A stretch of DNA of 64,000 bases, from the NCBI RefSeq assembly GCF_014873875.1, contig NZ_JADBEM010000001.1, positions 8,680,001 to 8,744,000 on the forward strand, read 5' to 3'. This stretch comes from Actinopolymorpha pittospori. Its GTDB lineage: Bacteria > Actinomycetota > Actinomycetes > Propionibacteriales > Actinopolymorphaceae. Under the pieces are notes generated by a model that did no database searches, was not told the origin of the DNA, and saw only the letters and a list, made by a program, of their open reading frames with translations. Below, piece after piece: positions 7,422 to 15,422 of this stretch (the first letter of the stretch is position 1; every line of letters starts with the position of its first letter). Both the position numbers and the translations under genes were made by a program.

Positions 7422-9517
7422 CACACCCCTCTCCCACCAAACCCCGCGGGCACCTGGCGCCCGAATCGCTACAGCAACCCGTGGGTCCGCACCGGATCGC
7501 GGGCGGGGCCTTCAGCCCCGGCCAGCTGATCGATGCGCTGCCGTCCGCGTTCCGCAAGTTCGACCCACGGCTGATGGTGAAGTCGCCGGTCATGTTCGTG
7601 GTCGAGATCGGCGCCGCGCTGACGACGGTCTTCACCATCGCCGACTCCTCACTGTTCGGTTGGCTGATCGTCGTCTGGCTGTGGCTCACGGTGCTGTTCG
7701 CCAACCTGGCCGAGGCGGTCGCCGAAGGTCGCGGCAAGGCTCAGGCCGACACGCTGCGGCGCGCCAAGACCGAGACCGAGGCGCGGCGGCTGCGCGTCGA
7801 CCGCACCGAGGAACGCGTGCCGGCGACGAGCCTGCACGTGGACGACCTGGTGGTCTGCGAGGCAGGCGACACCATCCCCGGCGACGGAGAGGTGATCGAC
7901 GGCATCGCGAGCGTCGACGAGTCGGCCATCACCGGCGAGTCGGCTCCGGTCATCCGTGAGTCAGGCGGTGACCGGAGCGCGGTGACCGGCGGCACGAAGG
8001 TCCTGTCGGACCGGATCGTCGTCCGCATCACCAGCGAACCCGGTGAGACCTTCATCGACCGGATGATCGCCCTCGTCGAGGGTGCCAACCGGCAGAAGAC
8101 GCCGAACGAGATCGCGCTGACCATCCTGCTGGCCAGCCTCACGATCATCTTCCTGCTCGCGATCGTGACGCTGCAGCCGATGGCCGGGTACTCCGGCGGC
8201 GAGCAGAGTATCGTCGTCCTGGTCGCATTGCTCATCTGTCTGATCCCCACGACCATCGGCGCGCTCCTGAGCGCCATCGGTATCGCGGGCATGGACCGGC
8301 TCGTCCAGCGCAACGTGCTGGCGATGTCCGGGCGGGCTGTCGAGGCCGCCGGTGACGTGTCGACGCTGCTGCTCGACAAGACCGGCACCATCACCCTCGG
8401 CGCCCGTCAGGCGGTCGAGTTCGTTCCGGTCAGCGGCGTCAGTTCCGAGCAGGTCGCCGAGGCGGCGCAGCTCGCGAGCCTCGCCGACGAGACGCCCGAG
8501 GGTCGTTCGGTCGTCGTCCTCGCCAAGGAGAAGTACGACCTGCGCGGCCGTGAGCTCGCCGGTTCGACCGTGATCCCGTTCGCGGCCGAGACCCGCATGA
8601 GCGGTGTCGACCAACCCGGTGAGCACGAGATCCGCAAGGGTGCGGCGAGTGCCGTCCTGCGCTGGGTGCAGAACTACGACGGTACCATCCCGCGGGACAC
8701 CGCGGAGGTCGTCGACTCGATCTCGAACACGGGTGGAACTCCGCTCGTGGTCGCGGAACGACGCGACGGACAGGCCCGGGTCCTCGGTGTCATCCACCTC
8801 AAGGACATCGTCAAGGAAGGCTTGCGGGACCGGTTCAACGACCTGCGGGCCATGGGTATCCGCACGGTGATGATCACCGGCGACAACCCGCTCACCGCCA
8901 AGGCGATCGCGGAGGAGGCCGGCGTCGACGACTTCCTCGCCGAGGCCAAGCCCGAGGACAAGATGGCGCTCATCCGGCGCGAGCAGGAGGGCGGCAAGCT
9001 CGTCGCGATGACGGGTGACGGCACCAACGACGCGCCGGCCCTCGCCGCCGCCGATGTGGGTGTCGCGATGAACACGGGTACGCCGGCGGCGAAGGAAGCC
9101 GGCAACATGGTGGACCTGGACTCGAACCCGACGAAGCTCATCGAGATCGTCGAGATCGGGAAGCAGCTCCTCATCACCCGTGGTGCGCTCACGACGTTCT
9201 CCATCGCGAACGACGTCGCGAAGTACTTCGCGATCATCCCGGCGATGTTCGCGGCCGTCTATCCCGGCCTGAACAAGCTGAACATCATGGGGCTCGCCAC
9301 TCCGGAGTCGGCGATCCTCTCCGCGGTCATCTTCAACGCCCTCGTCATCATCGCGCTGATCCCGTTGGCGCTGCGCGGTGTTCGGTACCGCCCGACGTCG
9401 GCGGCGTCGATGCTTCGCCGCAACCTGTGGATCTACGGCCTGGGCGGCATCATCGTGCCGTTCATCGGCATCAAGATCATCGACCTCATCATCTCGCTCA
9501 TTCCTGGGATCGGGTGA
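7418..9517 (+). CDS. kdpB: KdpB, P-type ATPase catalytic subunit for K+ uptake
   Basis: 699 residues. All P-type landmarks are present: the actuator motif ITGES (near residue 173), the phosphorylation motif DKTGTIT with Asp320 as acceptor, a nucleotide-binding domain, and MTGDGTNDAPALAAADVGVA in the P domain. The KdpB-specific variants MNTGTPAAKEAGNMVDLDSN and SIANDVAKYFAIIPAMF are also visible. It hydrolyses ATP to drive K+ import with KdpA, C and F. It starts at the ATG overlapping the kdpA stop, so translation is probably coupled; kdpC follows after 7 bases. Confidence 0.97.
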   Translation: MTHPSPTKPRGHLAPESLQQPVGPHRIAGGAFSPGQLIDALPSAFRKFDPRLMVKSPVMFVVEIGAALTTVFTIADSSLFGWLIVVWLWLTVLFANLAEAVAEGRGKAQADTLRRAKTETEARRLRVDRTEERVPATSLHVDDLVVCEAGDTIPGDGEVIDGIASVDESAITGESAPVIRESGGDRSAVTGGTKVLSDRIVVRITSEPGETFIDRMIALVEGANRQKTPNEIALTILLASLTIIFLLAIVTLQPMAGYSGGEQSIVVLVALLICLIPTTIGALLSAIGIAGMDRLVQRNVLAMSGRAVEAAGDVSTLLLDKTGTITLGARQAVEFVPVSGVSSEQVAEAAQLASLADETPEGRSVVVLAKEKYDLRGRELAGSTVIPFAAETRMSGVDQPGEHEIRKGAASAVLRWVQNYDGTIPRDTAEVVDSISNTGGTPLVVAERRDGQARVLGVIHLKDIVKEGLRDRFNDLRAMGIRTVMITGDNPLTAKAIAEEAGVDDFLAEAKPEDKMALIRREQEGGKLVAMTGDGTNDAPALAAADVGVAMNTGTPAAKEAGNMVDLDSNPTKLIEIVEIGKQLLITRGALTTFSIANDVAKYFAIIPAMFAAVYPGLNKLNIMGLATPESAILSAVIFNALVIIALIPLALRGVRYRPTSAASMLRRNLWIYGLGGIIVPFIGIKIIDLIISLIPGIG

Positions 9518-9524
9518 ACAAACC

Positions 9525-10115
9525 GTGCTGGCAACTGTGCGACAACTCGGCGCGGCGCTTCGCGCCCTGATCGTCCTGACCGTGATCCTGGGCCTGATCT
9601 ATCCCTTCGCCGTCTGGGCGGTCGGACAGGTCGCCTTCAAGGACCAGGCGAACGGCTCGCTGATCCACTCCAACGGACAGGTGGTCGGCTCCCGGCTGAT
9701 CGGTCAGGAGTTCGACGGCCCACGGTGGTTCCACTCGCGGCCGTCGGCGACCGGTGACACGCCCTACGACGCGATGAACAGCTATGGCTCCAACCTCGGT
9801 CCGACCAACCCTGACCTGGTGAAGATGGTCAAGGAGCGCAAGGCCACGGTCGCCAAGGAGAACGGCGTTCCCCAGTCGGAGGTGCCGCCGGACGCGGTGA
9901 CGGCCAGCGGCAGCGGCCTCGACCCGCACATCTCCCCCGAATACGCCGCGATCCAGGTCAACCGGGTCGCAGAAGCTCGCGGCCTGTCCGTCGAGCAGGT
10001 GAAGCAACTCGTGAAGGACAACACCGACAATCCTTCCCTGGGCTTCCTCGGTGAGCCCGGAGTGAACGTGGTCGAGCTCAACCTCGCGCTCAACCAGGCG
10101 AGCGGCAGAGGGTGA
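9525..10115 (+). CDS. kdpC: KdpC, K+-transporting ATPase subunit C
   Basis: 196 residues from GTG 9525. One N-terminal membrane helix (LRALIVLTVILGLIYPFAVW) is followed by the extracytoplasmic domain with family motifs: GSRLIGQEF, WFHSRPSATG, YDAMNSYGSNLGPTNPDL, ASGSGLDPHISPEYAAIQV and PGVNVVELNLAL. KdpC is required for assembly and high affinity of the Kdp complex. The reading frame runs open upstream inside kdpB, but that part is a shadow. Its TGA overlaps the kdpD GTG (GTGA). Confidence 0.95.
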   Translation: MLATVRQLGAALRALIVLTVILGLIYPFAVWAVGQVAFKDQANGSLIHSNGQVVGSRLIGQEFDGPRWFHSRPSATGDTPYDAMNSYGSNLGPTNPDLVKMVKERKATVAKENGVPQSEVPPDAVTASGSGLDPHISPEYAAIQVNRVAEARGLSVEQVKQLVKDNTDNPSLGFLGEPGVNVVELNLALNQASGRG

Positions 10116-12718
10116 ACGAGGACCACCGCCAGCTCCGCCCGGGGCGGACCGTGACCCGCCCCGGGCGGACAATGGGGGGCATGGCGCGAGGAAAACTTCA
10201 CGTGTATCTCGGTGCCGCACCGGGCGTCGGCAAGACGTACGACATGCTCGGCGAGGGGCACCGTCGTGCCGACCGTGGCACCGACGTCGTGATCGGCTAT
10301 GTCGAGTGCCATGGGCGCATTCTCACCGAGCAGATGGCCGAAGGCCTCGAACGCGTGCCACGGCGGCATATCGAGTACCGCGGCAAGACGTTCACCGAGA
10401 TGGACGTCGACGCGATCCTGCGGCGCCGGCCCGAGGTGGTCCTGGTCGACGAGATCGCCCACACCAACGTGCCGGGATCCCGTAACGCGAAGCGCTGGCA
10501 GGACGTCGACGAACTCCTCGACGCCGGTATCCGGGTCATCACGACCGTCAACATCCAACACCTCGAGTCGCTCAACGACGTGGTGGAGTCGATCACCGGC
10601 ATCAAGCAGCGGGAGACCATCCCCGACGCCGTCGTACGCCGTGCCGACCAGATCGAGCTCGTGGACATGTCGCCGGAGGCGCTCCGGCGACGCCTGGCCC
10701 ACGGCAACGTCTACGCGCCGGAGAAGATCGACGCGGCACTCGGCAACTACTTCCGCGCCGGCAACCTCACCGCCCTCCGCGAGCTCGCCCTGCTGTGGGT
10801 GGCCGACCGGGTGGAGGAGGGGCTGGCGAAGTACCGCGCCGACCACGACATCGAGGCCCAGTGGCCGGCCCGCGAGCGGGTCGTCGTGGCGCTCACCGGC
10901 GGGCCCGAAGGCGAGACGGTCATGCGCCGCGCCGCCCGGATCGCGGCCCGGGGCGCCGGAGGTGAGCTGCTCGCCGTCCACGTGGTCCGCTCCGACGGGC
11001 TGTCCAGCTCCTCACCGACGACCCTGGCGCACCAGCGCGCGCTGCTGGAGAGCATGGGCGGCACCTATCACCAGGTCGTCGGGGACGACATCCCGGAAGC
11101 GCTGTTGCAGTTCGCCCGGGCTGTCAACGCCACCCAGCTTGTGCTCGGGAGCAGCAGCCGCAACCGCTGGCAGCACCTGATCCGGCCCGGCGTCGGCACG
11201 ATCGTGCCCCGTGTCGCCGGGGAGATCGACGTGCACATCGTCCCCCTGGAGCACGAGTCGCCCGGCCGACTGCCCGGCGTACGCCGCAGCGTCGGCCGGC
11301 GCCGGCTGGTGCTGAGCTGGGTCCTCGCCCTCGCCGGCCCGCCGCTGCTCACACTGGGTCTGATCTCGACCCGGGGCACGGCGAGTTTCGCCATGCAGAT
11401 GCTCTTCTACCTCACCCTCGCGGTGGCCACCGCGCTCGCCGGCGGACTTCTCCCGGCGCTGGTGGTCGCGGTGTTCGGATCCCTGCTGCTGAACTTCTTC
11501 TTCACCGAACCCACCGGGACGCTCAACATCGCCCAGGGCGAGAACATCGTCGCGCTGGCGATCTTCGTGGTGGTCTCGGTGGCCGTCGCGTCCGTAGTCG
11601 ACCTCGCCGCGAGACGGACCAGCCAGGCGACCCACGCGGCGGCGGAGGCCGCCGCGCTGTCGACGCTCGCGGGAAGTGTGCTGCGTGGCGAGAAGGCTCT
11701 GGAGGCGTTGCTGGAGCAGGTCCGGGAGACTTTCGGTATGACCTCGGCCGCGCTCCTCGAACGCCAGTCCGACGATCCGGACACCTGGCGGATGGTCGGC
11801 GCCGCGGGACCTGATCCCGCGACCCGTCCCGCCGACGCCGACGTCGACGCGGGCGTCAACGACCACTACACGCTGGTGCTGCGTGGCCGGGTTCTCCCCG
11901 CCGTCGACCGCCGCGTGCTGGAGGCATTCGCCGACCACGCGGCCGTCGTGCTGGAACGCCGACGGCTGTCCCAGGAGGCCGGCCGAGCCCACAAACTCGC
12001 CGAGGCCAACCGGATCCGGACGGCGTTGCTCGCGGCCGTCTCCCACGATCTTCGTACCCCGCTCGCCGGGGTGAAGGCCTCGGTGAGCAGCCTGCGGCAG
12101 ACCGACGTCGAACTGTCCGAGGACGACCGGGCCGAACTCCTCGCCGGAATCGAGGAGTCGGCCGACCGGCTGGACCGACTCGTCACGAACCTGCTCGACA
12201 TGAGCCGGATCCAGGCCGAGGCCGTTCGGCCGCTGCTCCGCAAGGTCAGCGTCGAGGAGGTCGTCCCGGCCGCGCTGATCGGCATTCAGGCGGAGACCGT
12301 CAAGGTCTCGTTGTCGGAGGCGCTGCCCCCGGTCATGGTCGACACTGGACTGGTGGAGCGGGCAGTCGCCAACATCGTGGAGAACGCCGTACGCCACAAC
12401 CCTCCCGGCCAGCCGGTCATGCTCACCGCGAGCGCGCTGCGCGACCGGGTGGAGATCCGGGTCGTCGACCGGGGCCCCGGCGTACCGGACGCGACCAAGG
12501 AAAAGATCTTCGAACCCTTCCAGCGACTGGGTGACGTCTCGGCCGGCACCGGCGTCGGACTCGGGCTCGCCGTGGCGCGGGGATTCGCGGACGCTGTCGG
12601 GGGGTCTCTGCAGGCCGAGGACACCCCAGGAGGTGGCCTCACGATGGTGCTGTCCCTTCCGGCCGCTGGCGGTGGCTCCCCGGAGCTCGCCGACGTCCCG
12701 GCCGGAGTCGCGACGTGA
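10112..12718 (+). CDS. kdpD: KdpD, osmosensitive K+ sensor histidine kinase
   Basis: 868 residues if started at GTG 10112, which overlaps the kdpC stop; ATG 10172 or 10181 (MARGKLHVYLGAAPG) may be the real start. Order: KdpD N-terminal domain with Walker A GAAPGVGKT (residues 34-42) and LVDEIAHTNVPGSRNAKRW, a USP-like domain ending LGSSSRNRW, four membrane helices (~390-500), a GAF-like linker, HisKA with SHDLRTPL (His645), and HATPase motifs NIVENAVRHNPPG, DRGPGVPD and GTGVGLGLAVARG. It phosphorylates KdpE in response to low K+/turgor. In other bacteria the USP domain can bind c-di-AMP; not testable here. Confidence 0.96.
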   Translation: MNEDHRQLRPGRTVTRPGRTMGGMARGKLHVYLGAAPGVGKTYDMLGEGHRRADRGTDVVIGYVECHGRILTEQMAEGLERVPRRHIEYRGKTFTEMDVDAILRRRPEVVLVDEIAHTNVPGSRNAKRWQDVDELLDAGIRVITTVNIQHLESLNDVVESITGIKQRETIPDAVVRRADQIELVDMSPEALRRRLAHGNVYAPEKIDAALGNYFRAGNLTALRELALLWVADRVEEGLAKYRADHDIEAQWPARERVVVALTGGPEGETVMRRAARIAARGAGGELLAVHVVRSDGLSSSSPTTLAHQRALLESMGGTYHQVVGDDIPEALLQFARAVNATQLVLGSSSRNRWQHLIRPGVGTIVPRVAGEIDVHIVPLEHESPGRLPGVRRSVGRRRLVLSWVLALAGPPLLTLGLISTRGTASFAMQMLFYLTLAVATALAGGLLPALVVAVFGSLLLNFFFTEPTGTLNIAQGENIVALAIFVVVSVAVASVVDLAARRTSQATHAAAEAAALSTLAGSVLRGEKALEALLEQVRETFGMTSAALLERQSDDPDTWRMVGAAGPDPATRPADADVDAGVNDHYTLVLRGRVLPAVDRRVLEAFADHAAVVLERRRLSQEAGRAHKLAEANRIRTALLAAVSHDLRTPLAGVKASVSSLRQTDVELSEDDRAELLAGIEESADRLDRLVTNLLDMSRIQAEAVRPLLRKVSVEEVVPAALIGIQAETVKVSLSEALPPVMVDTGLVERAVANIVENAVRHNPPGQPVMLTASALRDRVEIRVVDRGPGVPDATKEKIFEPFQRLGDVSAGTGVGLGLAVARGFADAVGGSLQAEDTPGGGLTMVLSLPAAGGGSPELADVPAGVAT

Positions 12719-13404
12719 GCGGCAAAGAGGTGCGAGTCCTGGTGGTCGAGGACGAGGCGCAGCTCGCACGCGCGCTCTCGATCAACCTGCGCGCTCGGCA
12801 CTACGCCGTCGACCTCGCGGCCGACGGCCGCAGCGCGCTCGAACTCGCCGCACGCGCCCACCCCGACGTCGTCGTCCTCGACCTCGGGCTGCCCGACCTC
12901 GACGGGATCGAGGTGATCCGCGGGCTTCGGGGCTGGACCCGGATGCCGATCATCGTCCTGTCCGCCCGCCACTCCTCCACCGAGAAGGTGCGGGCGCTCG
13001 ACGCCGGGGCCGACGACTACGTGACCAAGCCGTTCGGCATGGACGAGTTGTTGGCCAGGCTGCGCGCTGCCGTACGCCGGAGCCAGCCCGGCGGTGCCGG
13101 CGCGCCCGTGATCACGACACCGACGTTCACCGTCGACCTCGCGGCGAAGCGGGTCATCCGCGACGGTGCCGACGTACGGCTCACGCCCACCGAGTGGCAC
13201 CTGCTCGAGACGCTGGTGCGGGAGCCGCACCACCTCGTCGGGCAGCGGCAACTGCTGCAGGAGGTGTGGGGACCCGGCTACACCACCGAGACCAACTACC
13301 TGCGTGTCTACATCGCCCAGCTACGGCGCAAACTCGAACCCGACCCGGCCCATCCGCGCCACCTCATCACCGAACCCGGGATGGGCTACCGCTTCGAGCC
13401 GTAG
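12715..13404 (+). CDS. kdpE: KdpE, OmpR-family response regulator of kdp
   Basis: 229 residues from GTG 12715, overlapping the kdpD stop by GTGA. Receiver domain: acidic pocket E12-D13, phospho-acceptor Asp56 in VVVLDLGLPD, and Lys105 in YVTKPFG. The C-terminal winged helix (about 135-229) carries RLTPTEWHLLETLV, QEVWGPGYTTETNYLRVYI and TEPGMGYRFEP. It activates kdp expression when phosphorylated by KdpD. It is last in the operon; the CCGTTA repeats at 5008-5048 are candidate sites for it (inference). Confidence 0.96.
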   Translation: MSGKEVRVLVVEDEAQLARALSINLRARHYAVDLAADGRSALELAARAHPDVVVLDLGLPDLDGIEVIRGLRGWTRMPIIVLSARHSSTEKVRALDAGADDYVTKPFGMDELLARLRAAVRRSQPGGAGAPVITTPTFTVDLAAKRVIRDGADVRLTPTEWHLLETLVREPHHLVGQRQLLQEVWGPGYTTETNYLRVYIAQLRRKLEPDPAHPRHLITEPGMGYRFEP

Positions 13405-13709
13405 CGAGCGGTGGTGGTTTCCTCGGGGTTTCGAAGCTGGGGTTCCTGCTCTGCCGACTGGCGTTCTTCCGCGGAAGAACGCCAGTTCTTCGTATCGACT
13501 CTTCGGTAGGAGACACTCCGGCCCGGAGCCGGTTCTTCCGCGAAAGGAGCTGCGAAGCCTCGACGGCGCGGATCCTGCGCCTTTGAGAATTCGCTGTCGA
13601 GCAGGAACCGCAGCTACAGCCACTCACGCGTTACGGGACTCGCTGTCAGTGAGTAAGCGAAGCGCTTCGTTCCGCGCAGTCTCATGCGGCCGATTAGGCC
13701 TGTAATTCT
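13405..13709. other. Gap after kdpE with palindromes, no gene
   Basis: Holds the perfect palindrome at 13457-13486, a related half-copy GTTCTTCCGCG at 13532-13542 and CGAAGCGCTTCG near 13660. GC content falls towards the toxin remnant. ORFs on either strand here lack ribosome binding sites. Confidence 0.5.
13457..13486. repeat. 30-bp perfect palindrome after kdpE
   Basis: The centre is TTCTTCCGCGGAAGAA, and symmetry extends without a mismatch to 15 bp on each side (13457-13471 against 13472-13486). Its 18-bp core GTTCTTCCGCGGAAGAAC recurs exactly at 17240-17257. It starts 53 bases after the kdpE stop, so it could end kdp transcription as a stem, but it has no loop and no U-tract. A binding site or mobile palindromic repeat is equally possible. 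Confidence 0.85.
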
Positions 13710-14107
13710 GAAGAAACGACACCAGCCGGCGGCGTTCGGCCGGCTCGAACCGTCCGGCGGCGACGCGGCGACCGGGTTCCCATACATGTCAGTCGTCTCG
13801 CTGGCACGAAGAAGTTGCCATGATGATCCGACCAAGCCAGCTGATTTGGAGCTGTCACCGGAACATTGAGCTGGTCAGCCAGTCTTTGAGCAAATGGGTT
13901 CACGCCTTTCCAGTTTCACACGAGAAGAGGCGCATGGGCTCGCCTCCCAGGTCGACTCGTCACTAGCAAGGAAGTCGGCGAATTCGTCGGCCGCGAAGGA
14001 GTCGTTTCCAACTCTCACGCTTGTCGGGTCCCCTTGTAGATCAGCTGTGAATGCACCCTTCTCAGGAGGAAGCGCCGAAGCAATCTTGCGCATCTCCTGA
14101 TCATCTA
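13710..14107 (-). pseudogene. Frameshifted relic of a polymorphic-toxin C-terminal domain (IS-distal part)
   Basis: Reading the minus strand and changing frame three times gives a continuous family-like sequence. It runs LDDQEMRKIASALPPEKGAF, ADLQGDPTSVRVGNDSF, ADEFADFLASDE (frame 1, to ~13958); RVDLGGEPMRLFSCETGK (frame 2, ~13957-13905); NPFAQRLADQLNVPVTAPNQ then LAWSDHHGNFF (frame 3, ~13903-13806); and ASETTDMYGNPVAASPPDG (frame 4, to ~13710). The SCxTG...FAQxLAxxL..PVxAP...W pattern is, from memory, typical of C-terminal domains of secreted actinobacterial polymorphic toxins. Three frameshifts make it a pseudogene. GC is clearly below its neighbours. It is cut at its 5' side by the IS630 element. 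Confidence 0.6.
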
Positions 14108-15211
14108 GTGTTCCCCGCCGGAAATTCGTGCGATATATCGGGCGAGGGAGTCGAGGATTTCTTCGGCTGTCTTCTTCCAGACGAACGGTTTCGGGTCGGT
14201 GTTCCAGTTCTTGATCCATTCGCGGACGTCTTTCTCCAACGCCTGGACGCTTTTGTGGACGCCGCGGCGTAGGAGTTGGTCGGTGAGGAAGGCGAACCAG
14301 CGTTCCACCTGGTTGAGCCAGGAGGCCCCGGTCGGGGTGAAGTGCATGTGGAAGCGCGGATGGCGGGCGAGCCAGTCGTTGATGGCGGGGGTCTTGTGAG
14401 TGGAAAGGTTGTCGCAGACGAGGTAGACGTCGAGTTGGGCAGGGACCGCTTTGTCGATCGCGATCAGGAACTTCTTGAACTCCAGAGCACGGCGTCGTCG
14501 GTGGGTCTGGGAGATCACCGTGCCATCGGCAATGTTGAACGCGGCGAACAGGCTGGTCACACCGTGGCGGACGTAATCGTGGCTGCGCCGCTCCGGCATC
14601 CCGGGCATGGCCGGCAGCACCGGCTGGGAGCGGTCCAACGCCTGCATGCCCGACTTCTCATCCACACACAACACCACCGCCCGCTCCGGCGGGTTGTGGT
14701 ACAGCCCGACCACATCGACCACCTTCTCCACGAACAACGGATCCGTGGAGAGCTTGAACCCATCACTGCGATGCGGTTTCAACTCGAACTTCGCCCAGAT
14801 CCGCCCAATCGTCGACTCAGACAAACCCGAACGCGCCGCCATCGACCTCCGCGACCAGTGCGTCGCACTCACCGGCGTCTCCTCCAGCGTCGCAACCACC
14901 ACCTCCTCCACCTTGTCCAACAAGATCGACGGTGGACGACCCGGCCGCGGCTCATCGACCAAACCGTCCAACCGCTTGGCCACAAACCGCCGACGCCACT
15001 TGTTCACCGTGTTCGGCGACACCCCCAAGTCGGCCGCCACCTGCTTGTTCACCGCCCCCGGCACCGCACACGCCAACACGATCCGCGACCGCAACGCCAA
15101 CGCCTGCGACGACTTCGCCCGACGCGACCAACGAACCAACTGCTCCCGCTCACCAGCAGACAACACCAACTCGGCCTTCGGCCGCCCAGTACGAGCCACG
15201 GACACCATCAT
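14105..15211 (-). CDS. IS630-family DDE transposase
   Basis: 368 residues. N-terminal helix-turn-helix region (KQVAADLGVSPNTVNKWRRR, then GLVDEPRPGRPPS), followed by an RNase H-fold domain with the DDE triad in VLCVDEKSG, YLVCDNLSTHK and SWLNQVERWFAFL. The frame is intact. ATG 15211 or ATG 15208 may start translation. The stop TAG (14107-14105) is not encoded by the element: it is the target TA plus one host base. Confidence 0.95.
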   Translation of the reverse strand: MMVSVARTGRPKAELVLSAGEREQLVRWSRRAKSSQALALRSRIVLACAVPGAVNKQVAADLGVSPNTVNKWRRRFVAKRLDGLVDEPRPGRPPSILLDKVEEVVVATLEETPVSATHWSRRSMAARSGLSESTIGRIWAKFELKPHRSDGFKLSTDPLFVEKVVDVVGLYHNPPERAVVLCVDEKSGMQALDRSQPVLPAMPGMPERRSHDYVRHGVTSLFAAFNIADGTVISQTHRRRRALEFKKFLIAIDKAVPAQLDVYLVCDNLSTHKTPAINDWLARHPRFHMHFTPTGASWLNQVERWFAFLTDQLLRRGVHKSVQALEKDVREWIKNWNTDPKPFVWKKTAEEILDSLARYIARISGGEH

Positions 15212-15248
15212 ACCGATTTAACATACGAATTTCCGGCGGGGAACACTA
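14106..15248 (-). mobile_element. IS630-family insertion sequence, intact, with TA duplication
   Basis: The element itself is 14108-15246 (1,139 bp). Perfect 22-bp terminal inverted repeats lie at 14108-14129 and 15225-15246, beginning GTGTTCCCCGCC. They are flanked by TA at 14106-14107 and 15247-15248, the target duplication expected for IS630/Tc1/mariner elements. It carries one transposase. Perfect ends, intact ORF and intact duplication suggest recent insertion into the toxin relic. Confidence 0.95.
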
Positions 15249-15370
15249 GGGCGTAGAAGGCTTCACCGGCAGGCGGGTGACCTTCGCGATGTCGGTATCG
15301 GCGAGCGGGTCGAACAGCGGTCGGGACAGGTCAGCCGCATTGGCCTGGCGTATCGCTCTGGTGCCTCGAC
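15249..15370 (-). pseudogene. IS-proximal fragment of the same toxin relic
   Basis: On the minus strand one frame gives AIRQANAADLSRPLFDPLAD then TDIAKVTRLP, and a shifted frame gives GEAFYALDD, which joins the sequence on the other side of the IS once the element and one TA are removed (EAFYAL-DDQEMRKIA). It is thus the N-terminal side of the same decayed domain with at least one more frameshift. Nothing further upstream of the toxin survives, because the HerA-like gene ends at 15423. Confidence 0.5.
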
Positions 15371-15422
15371 GAGTTCGGCCGAGGTCAGCGGTCGCTCGCC
15401 ACCGTCGCGCTCCCCTGGCCGG

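Noticed and set aside
10981..12769. Long minus-strand frames opposite kdpD
   Set aside because: Shadows of kdpD; no motif and no ribosome binding site.
13614..13903. Two separate small genes after kdpE
   Set aside because: Their translations join as consecutive pieces of one toxin domain with frameshifts, so they are fragments of a pseudogene rather than genes.
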